Program-made: the position numbers and the translations under genes
The notes under the pieces: model-generated
Told to the model about the DNA's origin: nothing
Seen by the model: only the letters and a program-made list of their open reading frames with translations
The model's database searches: none
In this document: positions 13,735-24,810 of the stretch, one piece after another
Position numbering within the stretch: position 1 is the first letter of the stretch
How the letters are laid out: the number at the start of each line of letters is the position of its first letter
NCBI GenBank assembly: GCA_916613615.1
Contig: OU744721.1
Span: 72,421,060-72,485,059 of the forward strand
Direction: 5' to 3'
DNA: 64,000 bases
Source of the DNA: Steromphala cineraria
Lineage: Eukaryota; Mollusca; Gastropoda; Trochida; Trochidae

Positions 13735-14055
13735 TGGTCTCACTCCAACCCTCACTAAACCTAACCAAACTCTAACCCTAACTCCAACCCTAACACAACT
13801 GAAACCCAAACTCTAACACTAGTCAAACCCTAACCCTCACTAACTCTCACCCTAACCCTAACCCAACTTTAACCTAAACTCTAACCCTAGTCAAACCCCA
13901 ACCCTAACTTACCCTAACCCAAAAGCTAACCCGAACCATAACTGAACTAACTCTAACCCAAGGATGAGGTTAGACAATGGTTAGTTTGGGTAAGGGTTAG
14001 AGTTAGCGTTAGGCTAAGGTTGGAGTTAGACTAAAAATAGGGTTAGTTAGGATTA
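13735..14055. repeat. Opposed degenerate telomere-like repeats (CCCTAA)n-(TTAGGG)n
   Basis: From 13735 to about 13965 the sequence is a degenerate array of AACCCTAACYCTAACC-type units. From about 13965 to 14055 it switches strand and becomes GGGTTAGAGTTAG-type units. A second TTAGGG scrap follows at 14143-14166. The order CCCTAA then TTAGGG is opposite to that expected for a telomere-telomere fusion, so this is more likely an inverted repeat inside the foldback element. Confidence 0.75.
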
Positions 14056-14130
14056 GACTGAATAATAATTATGGGCATTTATAAAGCGCTATATCCATGC
14101 ATAAGGTGCATGCCAAAAGCGCATTGAATT
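14056..14130 (+). repeat. LINE 3'-tail-like fragment
   Basis: AATAATAATTATGGGCATTTATAAAGCGCTATAT resembles, in inverted sense, the 3' end of the LINE at 48420-48480 (TATAGCGCAAAA next to an ATT-rich tail). It is short and carries no protein remnant. The assignment is by similarity of pattern only. Confidence 0.35.
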
Positions 14131-14198
14131 GTTGGAAAGGCGAGGGTTAGGGTTAGTGTTAGGGTTAAAACAATACAGGGAGAAGTTCTTGATCTTGA

Positions 14199-14291
14199 TT
14201 CGATGCTCTTCTATGTTGTTCTATGCTCCTCTATGTTATACTATGCTCCTCTATGTTATACAATGCTCTTCTATGTTATACTATGCTCTTT
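14199..14291. repeat. Tandem repeat, unit ATGCTCCTCTATGTTATACT
   Basis: Four imperfect copies of a unit of about 20-21 bp lie within the core of the foldback element. They create an artefactual open frame of no significance. Confidence 0.8.
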
Positions 14292-14527
14292 CAGCTTTGG
14301 AACATTGTTTAAAAAAATATAGGGGAAATTCTGCTATATAGCCGTTTTTCCCCCCTGTGGTGTGTTAGGGGGGAAAACGGCTACAAAGCGGAAAAAGTAC
14401 TTTGGAGCCATCTTTCCCCCTGGGGAAAAAACGGTATATAGTGCTTTTTCCGGGGGGAAAGGATGCTATATAGCCCTTTTTCCGGGGAGAAATTTGGCTA
14501 GGGGGAAAAGCTACTATATTACACCGG

Positions 14528-15244
14528 AGCCCAGGGATTTCGGCGTAATAGAGCAGAGGCTAAATCAACATGACTTGATCTGCCTCTGTGGGGAGAGAAT
14601 GGGGATAACCATGAAATATATCTATATGACGACGCTCATCATTTCCGAGGTAAAATATGTAACTTCACACTTTTCATTTGCTTGATGAGTTTATTATTTT
14701 CATCAAATATGACTCATTCTTCAGTGTTCTCAAACATGTACTTTTTCAAAAATAACAATTCTGTAATCCGCGACACGTTTGTGGCACTTTGAGAAGATCT
14801 TAATATTTACTGAGGAGTCTAGTAAAGTTTAGCTAGGAACAGCTGGTTTCGTGAGTTTGAGAAGGTAAAGCACCAATTGAAGTGCTTGAGTCTGACACAT
14901 GATCAGAAGGAGTGAATAAGAGGCCTGTTACAATTACTACTTAACATTGTCTTTGGGGAAGTGGGCATTAGGGATACACGCTTCATGTGTCAGATATATC
15001 TTTATTGTAACCATTTATAGTTTGTTTTCGAACGTTCTCATACAATGGTTATGTAAATAGACTTTTTGTTTGCGAATATCTGTTAGTATTTCTAATAAAT
15101 GTAATGATAAGGAATCAGTTATTGTCTTCAATGTATATGTAATACAGAGCTAGAGAAGAATAAGTGCAGATCTAGAGGATGGTGTTATACTGTGTATTTC
15201 TAACAACATGACGTATCGATTTAAAACAGTAATCTGCAGTCTCA
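14528..15244. other. Region without recognisable genes
   Basis: AT-rich; nothing supported. Confidence 0.5.
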
Positions 15245-15320
15245 AAATTAATAAGATAAGATAAGATAAGATAAGATAAACTTTATTATCCGCGCGGGGA
15301 AATTTGCTTTACATTCAAAG
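15245..15320 (-). repeat. (AAGAT)n tract and probable retroelement 3' end
   Basis: Tandem ATAAG/AAGAT pentamers lead into AACTTTATTATCCGCGCGGGGAAATTTGC. The pattern 'pentamer tract plus CTTTATT plus a short palindrome plus GGGAAATT' is common at non-LTR retroelement 3' ends in marine invertebrates, read on the minus strand. No coding remnant follows in 15320-15700 that I can identify. Confidence 0.4.
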
Positions 15321-16014
15321 AGCTTTCAAAATCACAATTAAATAGATACTAAATATATACAACAAATACATTTTGCACTACAAGCAGTAATATTAAACAT
15401 TGTAAACAAATAAGGGTGTTACATTGAACAATACAATTTATGATTACAGTGCGACTGTTAGTTAGACTTACAATTTTGTATGTAAATTTAAAATATTGAT
15501 ACTGTATGGAACAAATGATTTTGTACTTCTATTAGTTTTGAAATACCAAATTTTGAAACGACGTCCAGAAGGTAACATTCATAACATTCATTTAGAAAGT
15601 GGGATGGGTCACATTGAATGGCTAGAGCTTTCTTTTGAACTTTTGAATCAAACTGAAAGGAAAGGTGTTCAAGATTGATGCCGATAATTTTGCTGGCTAT
15701 ATTTACATTTTTGTCGATTTTATTTTCCGGTAAATAATCGCTAAATGAGTAAAAACAGACAACACCAGTCGTGATATTAGTTCATTAAAATACAAGAATT
15801 GGTTTACAAAAAGGAAGGTACTTAGAGGACAATGAAAATTTCTCATCTATGAAAAAGGGTGATAAAGCAATTCTCGAACATAACATCAGGCATTACCACG
15901 AAGAGTCTATTGATTGTCTCAAACATAAGTTGAGAATTAAGTAATAATCCCCACGTTTCAAAGTTGTATTACGTTGCATTGAAGCAGGAAATACAGTCAA
16001 GAATATTTTTTTTC

Positions 16015-16299
16015 TAGAAAGAGTTTTTTCGTGGAAAGTCAAATCAAAATATTATACGATTAACGGAGAAAATAAAATCAAACACAACAACATCTCATAA
16101 TACTTATTACAAATCTTCTTTACGCGAAGAACAGGAAGACATTAAAAAGAAGGAAGTTACTGCTTTTATGATACCAAAGCACACGAAGTGATAAAATGTG
16201 ATAAAAGAATTAGATTTGGACAAATAAGTTAGTTGATCTATAACATGAATCAACCTTAACCTCCACTGTTGCATTTGTATAACTTAATTGTTAGGTTAA
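16015..16299. repeat. Recent duplicon, copy B part 1
   Basis: Matches 11345-11630 in copy A (AGAAAGAGTTTTTTCG... through TAACTTAATTGTTAGGTTAA). It ends at TTAA (16296-16299), where copy A continues directly into the sequence found here only at 17520. Confidence 0.8.
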
Positions 16300-16857
16300 A
16301 GTTCACATCACCACAAACATATTTCACTATTTCTTTGGAATATATGAAAGTCTGATGACAATATTGTATAGTGCGTCAAAGGTCGCTACTCAAATATGTT
16401 CAGTTTGGTAATGAAAGCCGTTTTTGAAAGCCACTTTTGATGGGCCGCTTAGACCAATCCGGCCACAAGCCAGTGAATGCATGATTGGCCTCGCCCACTT
16501 TTTGTGACGTCATACATTTATGCAGAATCAGCCTCGTTATCTATACATCTATTGTAACCCAAAAATTAACGACTTTCAGAAAATATTTTCCATTCAGTTA
16601 AATAAATCATTTGAAGATGTAACACTACTTAGCATTTGGTGTAAAAAAGATATCCACATCAATGGTAATCAAACAATTATTTAGGCGATATTTCAGTTGA
16701 GATAATGATGCGTTACTCTGTGTAGTCTGTTTATAACGTCACACCCGCGCGAGTTTTATCGCCAATAAACCCAGGTGGGTTTTTCACAGCCGAGTATTAC
16801 GCTGTCTAAATGAAAGTCTAATAAAAGGTGTTTATTGGACAAATTATCAAAACTTAA

Positions 16858-17212
16858 AGGGGCAGTAGCACGTGTTTAGGGGGGATAGAAGGTGATGTCA
16901 GGTAAATGAAAATTAATTGTTCCAATTGAAAGACAATGTATTTAAACTAAATGGAGCAGTAATAATTCAAATACATAACGTAAAGGTTAGCCATGCGATC
17001 CTTTTTTCTTACACAAAATGAATTAAAGGTGTTCACAAAAAATGGCCGCCAGTGGATTTTGTGTGAATCTTTATACTTTGTCCTCTGACTATGGATGATT
17101 GACTTGTGTAATGAGATTTTTGACACTGTCAAAATAATAAATTGAGCATTAACTTACAATTATTGGTGAACATTTTAAAATATAAAATTATCAAAAAACG
17201 TACTACTGCCCC
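16858..17212. mobile_element. TTAA-site MITE, copy M1
   Basis: Terminal inverted repeats AGGGGCAGTAGCACGT... / ...ACGTACTACTGCCCCT, flanked by TTAA on both sides (16854-16857 and 17213-17216). Length 355 bp. The interior is shared with M2, M3 and M4 (GGTGATGTCAGG, TTCCAATTGAAAGACAATGT, GACACTGTCAAAAT). TTAA duplications are characteristic of piggyBac- and Kolobok-type transposases, so the mobilising enzyme is inferred from that. No coding capacity. Confidence 0.9.
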
Positions 17213-17292
17213 TTTAAGTCCAGCTTTAATTTTTTTGAAAAATCTTTGAACGAAATTGAGAAGTGGTAAGGTCGAGGTTAGTTGATGTTTAA

Positions 17293-17515
17293 AGGGAACC
17301 AACAACCTAGCTCGTGAAACCTATTTGACCATCGTTAACTAGAGCGTCCAGACTGGTAAGGGGGGGTCACATGACACAAACTTGGTACTAGCTGTCAGCT
17401 GTCAGCTGTAAGCGGTTCGTAACCAAACGATTTTGTTCGTACCGAGCATTTGCGACTGTTTCGGGGCCCTGGTAATAAAACTCTGGAAGTTAAAAATTTG
17501 GGTTGCAGACTCCCT
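17293..17515. mobile_element. TTAA-site MITE, copy M5 (different family)
   Basis: Inverted ends AGGGAACCAACAACC / GGTTGCAGACTCCCT, flanked by TTAA at 17289-17292 and 17516-17519. Length 223 bp. The interior differs from M1-M4. Mobilised by a TTAA-specific transposase by inference. The ends match only partly. Confidence 0.65.
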
Positions 17516-17519
17516 TTAA

Positions 17520-17636
17520 AACATGTCAAGAAAGGCGGCTACTCTTATCTGCAGAAATTTCAAGGTGCATGTTACGCAGGAGTAGATTTAATCTATATAA
17601 GATTAAAACGTTTACAGAAAGCTTCTACAAGAAGCT
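17520..17636. repeat. Recent duplicon, copy B part 2
   Basis: Matches 11632-11722 of copy A (ATGTCAAGAAAGGCGGCTAC ... AAGAAGCTT), with 25 extra bases (ATCTATATAAGATTAAAACG region) relative to A. It ends at a TTAA that is the left border of the next insertion. Confidence 0.8.
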
Positions 17637-17640
17637 TTAA

Positions 17641-20344
17641 ACATCAGATAACCCCGAGGGGGTACACAATGCAGAAATGAATTCAAAAGGGTATGATTAG
17701 ACAACATCGATACTTTGTTTGTTCAAAAACATGCGAAAAAGTCGTGAAAACTTCTTTCAGCCAATCACAGCCTGCCACATCACATCGCTCTTACTGGTCA
17801 GGCTATTGCTATTGTTTACAGTAATAAGTCAAGCGGACACTTACTTACTTGGTGTTTAATTAATACACAAACAAGGAACACAACTTGAAAGTATGACAGT
17901 TAGATAGTGAGACATATAATAAAGGTATTTACTTATTTTTGTTGATTTGTTAAGACTGGTGACAGCTTTATCGTGGCTTTTACTGAGAGAGTCAATTCAT
18001 CAATATGAAACTGCATGGTATGGGTTGTAGTCAAAAGGGCCGAATGTCAAAAGGGCCGAGAACTGCATAGTCAAAAAGGCCGAAGGAAAAAGTCAAAAGG
18101 GCCGAGGTGAAAGTCAAAAGGGCCGAGCCATTTAGTCAAATGGGCCGTGTTCCAAGTCATAAGGGCCGAACCAAAAAAATACCAACAAATAACATAGCAA
18201 AAAAATAGATTCCACCTTTTTTAACATCGTAAGACATTTCAACAATATTTTAATTGTCACACTATTATTGTTCAACCCTTTCAGTTTTAGAAAGTACTGT
18301 TTTAGACAGTAGGTTTAGACATAGAGACTATTTCATTGTTTTAGCCGAATATCATTTCTATCTCATCGAGTGGAGTGAGAAAGTGATATTTTCATATAGT
18401 GATCCCGGATGAACTTCATATTATGTTAGAGTGTAAATAATTACGAAAAAAAAATCTTCCTGCATACTATTTTAAACTTTTATCAATAAATAGACATGTT
18501 TCACTTATGTCCATCACATATAGACCAATACTTATTAAAACTGCTCTATATATCAAATATGACTTGCGTATGCTCAATTAATTGTATAATTCATATTTAT
18601 TACTTCAATATAGATCTATTATTTGATAACTCTATGTCATGATTTAGGATTTATGAAAATAAACTTCACTTGACTCATAACTAATACCCTCTTGAATTTT
18701 CGATTTCGTATTGATTGATTTGTTTTCCTGATAAATTACTCAATGTACTTTTAGAGTAGTTGTCACCATCCAATTAATTGTTTTCCTAACGAACAAGGTA
18801 TTGCAGTAGATGATTGATTATATGTTTTCTTAACTAATTACGTATTGTTGTAGAGTCACCTCCATTGTCGCATAACACAATTTGGTTTTTAAAATGTTTC
18901 AAAAGTTAACGTCTCTCACTCTCTACAACAAATATACGTCTTGGTTCTATATTTCGCAAATGATTAGATTGCCTATTCTTCTCTAAAGAAAACTTATCAT
19001 TATAAAAGAAAATGTGATTTAAACATGTTCATCTAAAACAAAGAAGCAGGATTAGCAATCAAGCAAATATTGCATATATAAATGCCGCTCCCTAGCCAAA
19101 AACAGTTATATTTATTATAATAGTGACGTAACGTACTTACGGACAGATCGGTCACCATAAGATACAGAATTGTTTTTGAAAATATAAGACATTGAATATT
19201 AGACTCCCGCTCATGTTAAAATAAGATGATGTAAACGTTAGGATATTTTCAGCACCGCAAAATATCAATATGTAGTCATATCAATATCTGAAATATCTTA
19301 GATATTACGATAAAATGGTGTACTGACTTTAGTAGCTCTACGTTTACATTTTGTGATGAGCCCGGGGTCATATAAAGTTGAAGGCACGTTAAATCCTTTA
19401 AATAAACAATATTTTAAAGAAATTATGAATAATACTGAATTGATTTATGTTATGCGAATGAGGTTTGCTTTCTTACACTACGAATAATTGCAAAACAATG
19501 AGTGTCGTTGAGGCATCTTGTCATGAAATTGTAGCCTGTTATCCTGTTCGCAAACTAATACAATTCGATACACCTTTTGACGCCATGTTTTATCATGTAC
19601 TTTTGAGATTATGTTATTTTTCAATTCTCAACTTCTTACGCAAAACAACTGTCTGACATGATAAAATGTATACATATAAGTGTTAATGAACAAAACCTAC
19701 CTTGTCGAAATTACTGTAGTCAATGCCAAATCTACTATGTCAGTGCTCAATGTGTTCATCTCAAGCCTCATACATTTCAAATGATCAATTCTGAAAATTA
19801 AATTTTTGATTGGATCTAGTTTTACCTATTGTTGACCAATGAATGACTAGTACTTTGACACCTGGGCGTCACAGGGATGGACAGACAAACTACATCCTCT
19901 CTCTAATTCTTGTAATAACATTGTCAAAGAGCTTGTAATACCCCAAGCGCGACTCCCCGTAATTAGACAATCAGTTACGATGTGTCATAACTGTTAAATT
20001 ACTACTCTCATGTTTTATTGCCGGACAGCTGAGCTGCTAAAACCTGTTTAATCTGTTTATTTACCACCATTGTCTGTTATATTTACATTCAGTAGGTCCA
20101 TTTCCGTTCTGTATATGATGTCATAAAAGACTCCGGGCATGCGCAATAAAGGCAATATCGTTCATCCGGTAGAATCCCTTTTCAGACTATCAAATTGAGA
20201 AGCCAAAAATTCGCGCACTTTGAAGGGCGATATCCTTGTTATTAGAGGACCGATTAAAACGGTGTTTGGTGTATTTTAAAGCTGACAGTATTTTTGTACA
20301 TATTTACCAATTAACATGGAAAAAATAATGAGGTTTCTTGTTGT
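17641..20344. mobile_element. 2.7-kb TTAA-flanked insertion
   Basis: Flanked by TTAA (17637-17640 and 20345-20348). Copy A has a single TTAA at the equivalent place (11723-11726), so the empty site is visible. The ends are weakly inverted: ACATCAGATAACCCC on the left and, on the minus strand at the right, ACAACAAGAAACCTC. Near the left end lies the GTCAAAAGGGCCGAG minisatellite. No transposase-like frame was found in the 2.7 kb, so it is a non-autonomous or decayed TTAA-targeting element. Confidence 0.7.
18029..18170. repeat. Minisatellite, unit GTCAAAAGGGCCGAG
   Basis: Eight imperfect copies of GTCAAAAGGGCCGA spaced by 0-8 variable bases. It lies inside the 2.7-kb TTAA insertion, near its left end, and resembles the subterminal repeats carried by some DNA transposons. 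Confidence 0.85.
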
Positions 20345-20348
20345 TTAA

Positions 20349-22023
20349 CGAATAATGCAATTTTTTTTGCAAATAATCCCATTATTTACAATTGCTGTTA
20401 TTATTGCACAGAAAGCAATATCAAATAGCATAAAGTAGCATATTAATTAGGTATGATAGAGTCAATCACAAAATATTGACAAAACACTTGATAAGGTTTC
20501 AGGAATTAAGTCACCTGCAGAGCCTCTTATAAATAGCCTTTAATGCCGTTGTTAAATTATCGACCGACACAATTAAAGATGCATTGTGGGAATAGAATTA
20601 TTCCAATGTTAACACACTGAGAAAGCACTGTTGACAAATTCGGAAAATATTTGATCTCACCTGAAAGCAAATACAGTAGAACTCGGATATAACGAACTCC
20701 AAGGGACCAAAGAATTTAGTTCGCTATATCCGGTGTTCGCTATACGCGTATAATTTTAATGATATTATATAGGGACGGGAGTTGAAAATTTGTTCGCTAT
20801 ATCCGAGTGTTCGCTATATCCGAGTGTTCGCTATATCCGTGTTCGCTATATCCGTGTTCTACTGTACAGGTTCACATTAGGCAATTTATACTTTTACTCG
20901 TATTACTCTTGTTAATGATTCTAGATAAAAGAGAGGGCCCAAGCGCAAACTAAATTATTTAAACAAACCAAAATATTACAGATTTTGACATGTTAGAATT
21001 GCCACCATGTGTTTTGTATTTAGTAAGTTTTCCGTATGTTATAAAGGTTTTGGTAGACCAGGAAGTAGGAATATCATTTTCCTGGTCTTTATGCCCAGGC
21101 ATGTCTAATTCTCAATACATATCAATACATACAAAAAGGATGCAGCTGCACATTAGCATTAATTGTATGCTCACTCATTTACAACATGTCCTCATTTACG
21201 TACAAAAAAGGCATGTATGTAGGAACTGGTAATTTGATGTATCTATATACAGTAATATACTTAAATAAGAAGACTACGGTTTCATAACAATGAATGAACA
21301 GTTCCCTTATTTCCCTTCGTGTGTAATCGTAACCAAACAATAAGCATGTTATTTGAGGAAGTGTTTTGTCAAGGATTACAATCTGAAAAGCATTATCAAC
21401 TTGTTCACTATCGACACCTCAAACTTTGCTCCTCACCAGGAGAAAGCAAATGCAAAATTACGGTATGAAACTAGACAAAACCAACGGGAACCTTTTAAGC
21501 TGTTTTGATATCAAATACATTCCGAAAATTACCAGTGGTTGCTTATACATTTTCAATCCGCTTTGTTGACAAACCTCATACATGTACGAAGTATCGACAT
21601 TTTTATGGCACATTCATTTTCTTTTCTTTGACATCAAGAGGTCAGATATAAATTTCTCCTTTCGTGTAAGTCAGACGTACTTAAATGAGCCCTGGAGTCT
21701 GAAAATCATATCGAATAAATGCTGTATGCTCAACGTAGGAAGTGGCATATTTTTTACGGCTATACTCTTTTAGATCAAACGAAGGTAACAGTGGCAAAAA
21801 AGAACAAAGCTTTTCTTGTATGCTTGGCACTGTCAGAGATGCTAGTTCAGATTCAAAGATTGGTAAGAGTTCAAGCCACTGAAGACGGTCACTATGAATT
21901 TTCTCTTTGAGGTCTTTAAGTTTTGAACTTTCTCTAACGTTTGCATTTCTTATCGTTCTCACGAAGAAGTTATCAGAATCTCAGTGGTAACTCTAACCTG
22001 ATAAAAAGCAAAAACGAGTCTTT
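20349..22023. repeat. Recent duplicon, copy B part 3
   Basis: Matches 11727-13195 of copy A from ACGAATAATGCAA to GAGTCTTTT, interrupted only by the 191-bp MITE. A 93-codon minus-strand frame (21681-21962, containing LKEKIHSDRLQWLELLPIFE) is open here, but its copy-A counterpart has a stop. Beyond 22023 the sequence continues into the older duplicon X2. Confidence 0.8.
20674..20864. mobile_element. 191-bp TA-site MITE (Tc1/mariner/pogo type)
   Basis: Ends CAGTAGAACTCGGATATA / ...CGTGTTCTACTG are inverted and flanked by TA on both sides (20672-20673 and 20865-20866). The interior is built from repeated TTCGCTATATCCGAG modules. Copy A shows the unoccupied site (AAATACAGG at 12057-12063, with a single TA). 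TA duplication with CAGT-type ends is typical of pogo/Tigger-like elements. No coding capacity. Confidence 0.9.
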
Positions 22024-24810
22024 TATATGAAATGATATAATAGTGAAAAGCCAAATGCACTGTCTTCATCGTCTTATAAAGCTTTTGAAGCCATGCATTG
22101 CTCATATCCTAAAAAAACACTTAAATCTTGTTACAACAATATGGTTTAATGAATCCCTTATGATGAATATGCCAGATTTCGAACTCATTTAGGAGAAGTA
22201 TGCATAAGATGTCCTTCTATTCTAACAATTGCAAGATATAAAATGTTGAGACACAATTTCACACTCCTTACTTTACCCAATGACATTAAGATGCAACAAT
22301 GTGAGCAATGATACAATGGGTAAAATGTTAAACATTTTATGATCCTTGTTATGAAAAGAGAATCATATGCTAAAGAAACATATGTATTATGACGAAGAAG
22401 AGGACTTCATATTTGGAGTTGTTTCTACTTTAAATTGGTCGACGTCATTTATGAGATTGAATGTACTTGAGAATTCCTTATCTTTTATAAGGCCCAAATT
22501 AATCATGAAAATGCATTACTTATGCTGATTGTTATACATATCATTATAAAAGATGGTGCGGGAAAACTATTGGACAAGATAATCAAATTTCCCTTTAAGA
22601 AAACGTAGAAGGCATCACATATATCAAATGATATCAGTGATCAATTAACACCCTTCCTCTTCGGAAGAACACATTAGGCAGAAATCAATTAGATACAAGG
22701 CCCAAATTAGTATTATCCTTTAAGTAATTGTTTATTCAGTATTGTGCGTGCTGTTTCACTTGTTACCCGGACGTGATTAATTTCATTAATTGATAAAGGG
22801 AAGTGCCATTATCATGCAGCATTTGGACCTAGCATTTTGGGATCAACAACAATTTAATCTCGACACGTTAATAAAATCCAATGCGAAAAATAGAAAGGCG
22901 TTAATGAGTTATTTGAGGAATATTCAATTTCACCATTTCGATAAACCATTTAATAGTTTTCTCAAAATTAACTAAAAATGTAACAGCAAGCTTAATCATT
23001 CTAATATTCGTTCTCCGACTGATCTTTACTATTGCCCAATGAGTGAGAAATGAAAAAAAAAATGCACCAGTTTTGTTTTCATGACTACCCCCCTTTTGTA
23101 TTTTGTATTTTTTAATTCGTTCAAATTGTTCCATGATATGGAAGAACAATAAATTTGTCTTTTTTTTCATTTATTCATAGCATTCGAACTTTCCAGTTCC
23201 TATATGCTCCTTGTGTTCAATATTTTCGGTATTGAAGATATCTCACATCACCCTGTGTCTTGATGTGGCAGTGTTATCGAACTCTTTAGCCCGAGGCTAG
23301 ATATGGTTAATATTGTCTTTTTGTTGGTTCATATTAATAACTTCTTCAGAACAATTACGATTTTAATCAGTCGAACGTCGTGTTAATTCATGTTCATTTT
23401 CCATGTGAAATCATCATTTTCATAATTTGAAAAGTACCATTTTCTACCTATGCTTTTTCATGTTACAAAACCTATACCTGTGTATTACAATGTAAGGGTT
23501 AAATATTTACTTCACTTTAGAGGTAGCTGCATGCGATAGGCCGTAAATAATTGTGGCATTATCAAAAAGATGGTCAAGATGAAAATTATAAGACATTTCT
23601 ACTATATAAAGATCAACAAAATACCTATTTGATGAGATTTCAACCTGGTGAACAATTTCACATTTACCATTATATTTATACAGGAATACTTTGAAATGAT
23701 GATTCAACCGGAAATTTGAAATAAAATAGTACTGGCAAATTGGACGCGAGTGATTCATGTAATGTTATGCCAATTGTCTTTTAGTATGAATATTGATGTT
23801 CATATTGAAGTATGTGGTTGGCACATCATTGTTCATTTTCTCTTTTCAAAGATCTTTTTACGATTTTGACGAAAGATGAACAAGGGGGAAATTAGGTGTA
23901 ATATGTTACATGTTACATGACATTTGCACTCAGTTTGCAAGTACTGTAAAACACTAATTTGTCAAGTAATTAAACAGTTGTACAATTATGTTAATGTTAT
24001 AAAAAAGGATCAATAAAATTTGTCTCCATTCCCAATTCAAACGTTAGGGTTGCATTGTAATTAATCATGGACAGGACAGAAAACTGAATTCACATTAATT
24101 CAAAGTTAAACACGTTATCTATCTTTTACATTTCCACAAAGAATTAGTTAAAATAAATTTAAACGCAAATCCATGATATTCATCTGTGAATATGGAAATG
24201 ATGTGTGTCTCCTTGCAACAAGCATTGGTTTGGTGTTTCTTAGAATAGACGTTAACATCTTTGCTTAACATAACCCACATGTTTAGAAATTTCACATATC
24301 AGTTTAGACTTTGCAATTTATAGGTTTCAGTAACAGCTCTTGTATTTTGTCAGGAACCATCAAACCATTTGATAGATGTAAGATTCAACATTTAAACTAT
24401 ATAAATAACTTTATTCTATTAAATTCTACGAATATAACATGTTGTTAAATGAGGTATTTGCTTCTATATGTTCCCCATGATTCCCTTCCAACCTGGTTAA
24501 GGTAACTAACTTCCATCCACAACTTGTATACATTGGCAAGATCCTAACTGATTTATCAGTCTGATCCTTTCTTATTAAGACAGATACTGTAACCGAAGAA
24601 AGCTCTCAATAGTGTCTCGGTTATCTTTAAATCGATTTCTGCACAACACCTCCTTGTAAAAGTAAAAGTTTGTAATCATGTTGAATGGGCGCAAATATTT
24701 ACCATGGAGTCAAGTGGTTTATGATGGTGAAACCTAACAGTTGTGACAGGAACAGATTTTCTAGTCTGGGTTTGAGTACTTGATTGTACGAGACCGGTCG
24801 AAGTCAGCCA
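22024..24810. repeat. Old duplicon copy X2 (matches 6100-8370)
   Basis: Collinear with X1 through ACATTAGGCAGAAATCAAT (22673), AATTTCATTAATTGATAAAGG (22779), the C2 module near 23260 and the TTTATCAGTCTGATCC block at 24549. Diverged throughout. A small extra fragment of the same family occurs at 25640-25765 (TTAAGTAATTGTTTATTCAGTATTGTGCGTG). No conserved frame. Confidence 0.6.
23230..23320. repeat. Conserved module, copy C2
   Basis: Most diverged of the seven copies: CCTGTGTCTTGATGTGGCAGTG, then CCCGAGGCTAGATATGG. Identified by position in X2 relative to C1 in X1. Confidence 0.5.

Larger units (their letters stand above)
13216..14527. mobile_element. 1.3-kb inverted-repeat (foldback) element with telomere-like core
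   Basis: The ends are inverted repeats of roughly 170-190 bp, starting CCGGTGTAATATAGTAGC on the left and ending CTACTATATTACACCGG on the right. Each arm is an alternation of short palindromic modules (TTTCCCCCCGGAAAAAG) with CTATATAGC. The core holds degenerate CCCTAA-type repeats (about 13735-13965), then TTAGGG-type repeats (13965-14055), a LINE-tail-like scrap (14056-14130) and a 21-bp tandem (14199-14291). No coding capacity and no clear target duplication seen. Probably non-autonomous. Confidence 0.7.
16300..17515. mobile_element. Composite TTAA-flanked insertion in copy B
   Basis: About 1.2 kb absent from copy A at the homologous TTAA and flanked by TTAA at 16296-16299 and 17516-17519. 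It is a nest: MITE M1 at 16858-17212, MITE M5 at 17293-17515, and unassigned sequence at 16300-16853. The inner stretch ending at 17288 reads ACATCAACTAACCTCGACC on the minus strand, similar to the left end of the 17641-20344 insertion. No genes. Confidence 0.65.

Noticed and set aside
13735..14055. Interstitial telomere fusion site
   Set aside because: The arrays run CCCTAA then TTAGGG, opposite to the order expected for end-to-end fusion, and are highly degenerate and enclosed in an inverted-repeat element.
12184..21232. Identical 80-codon frame in duplicon copies A and B (starting LELPPCVLYLVSF)
   Set aside because: The identity follows from a recent duplication, not selection. There is no domain, and the surrounding non-coding sequence is just as similar.
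21681..21962. 93-codon minus-strand frame (LKEKIHSDRLQWLELLPIFE)
   Set aside because: Its counterpart in copy A contains a stop, and the older homologous segment near 6250-6440 is full of stops, so a conserved gene is unlikely.
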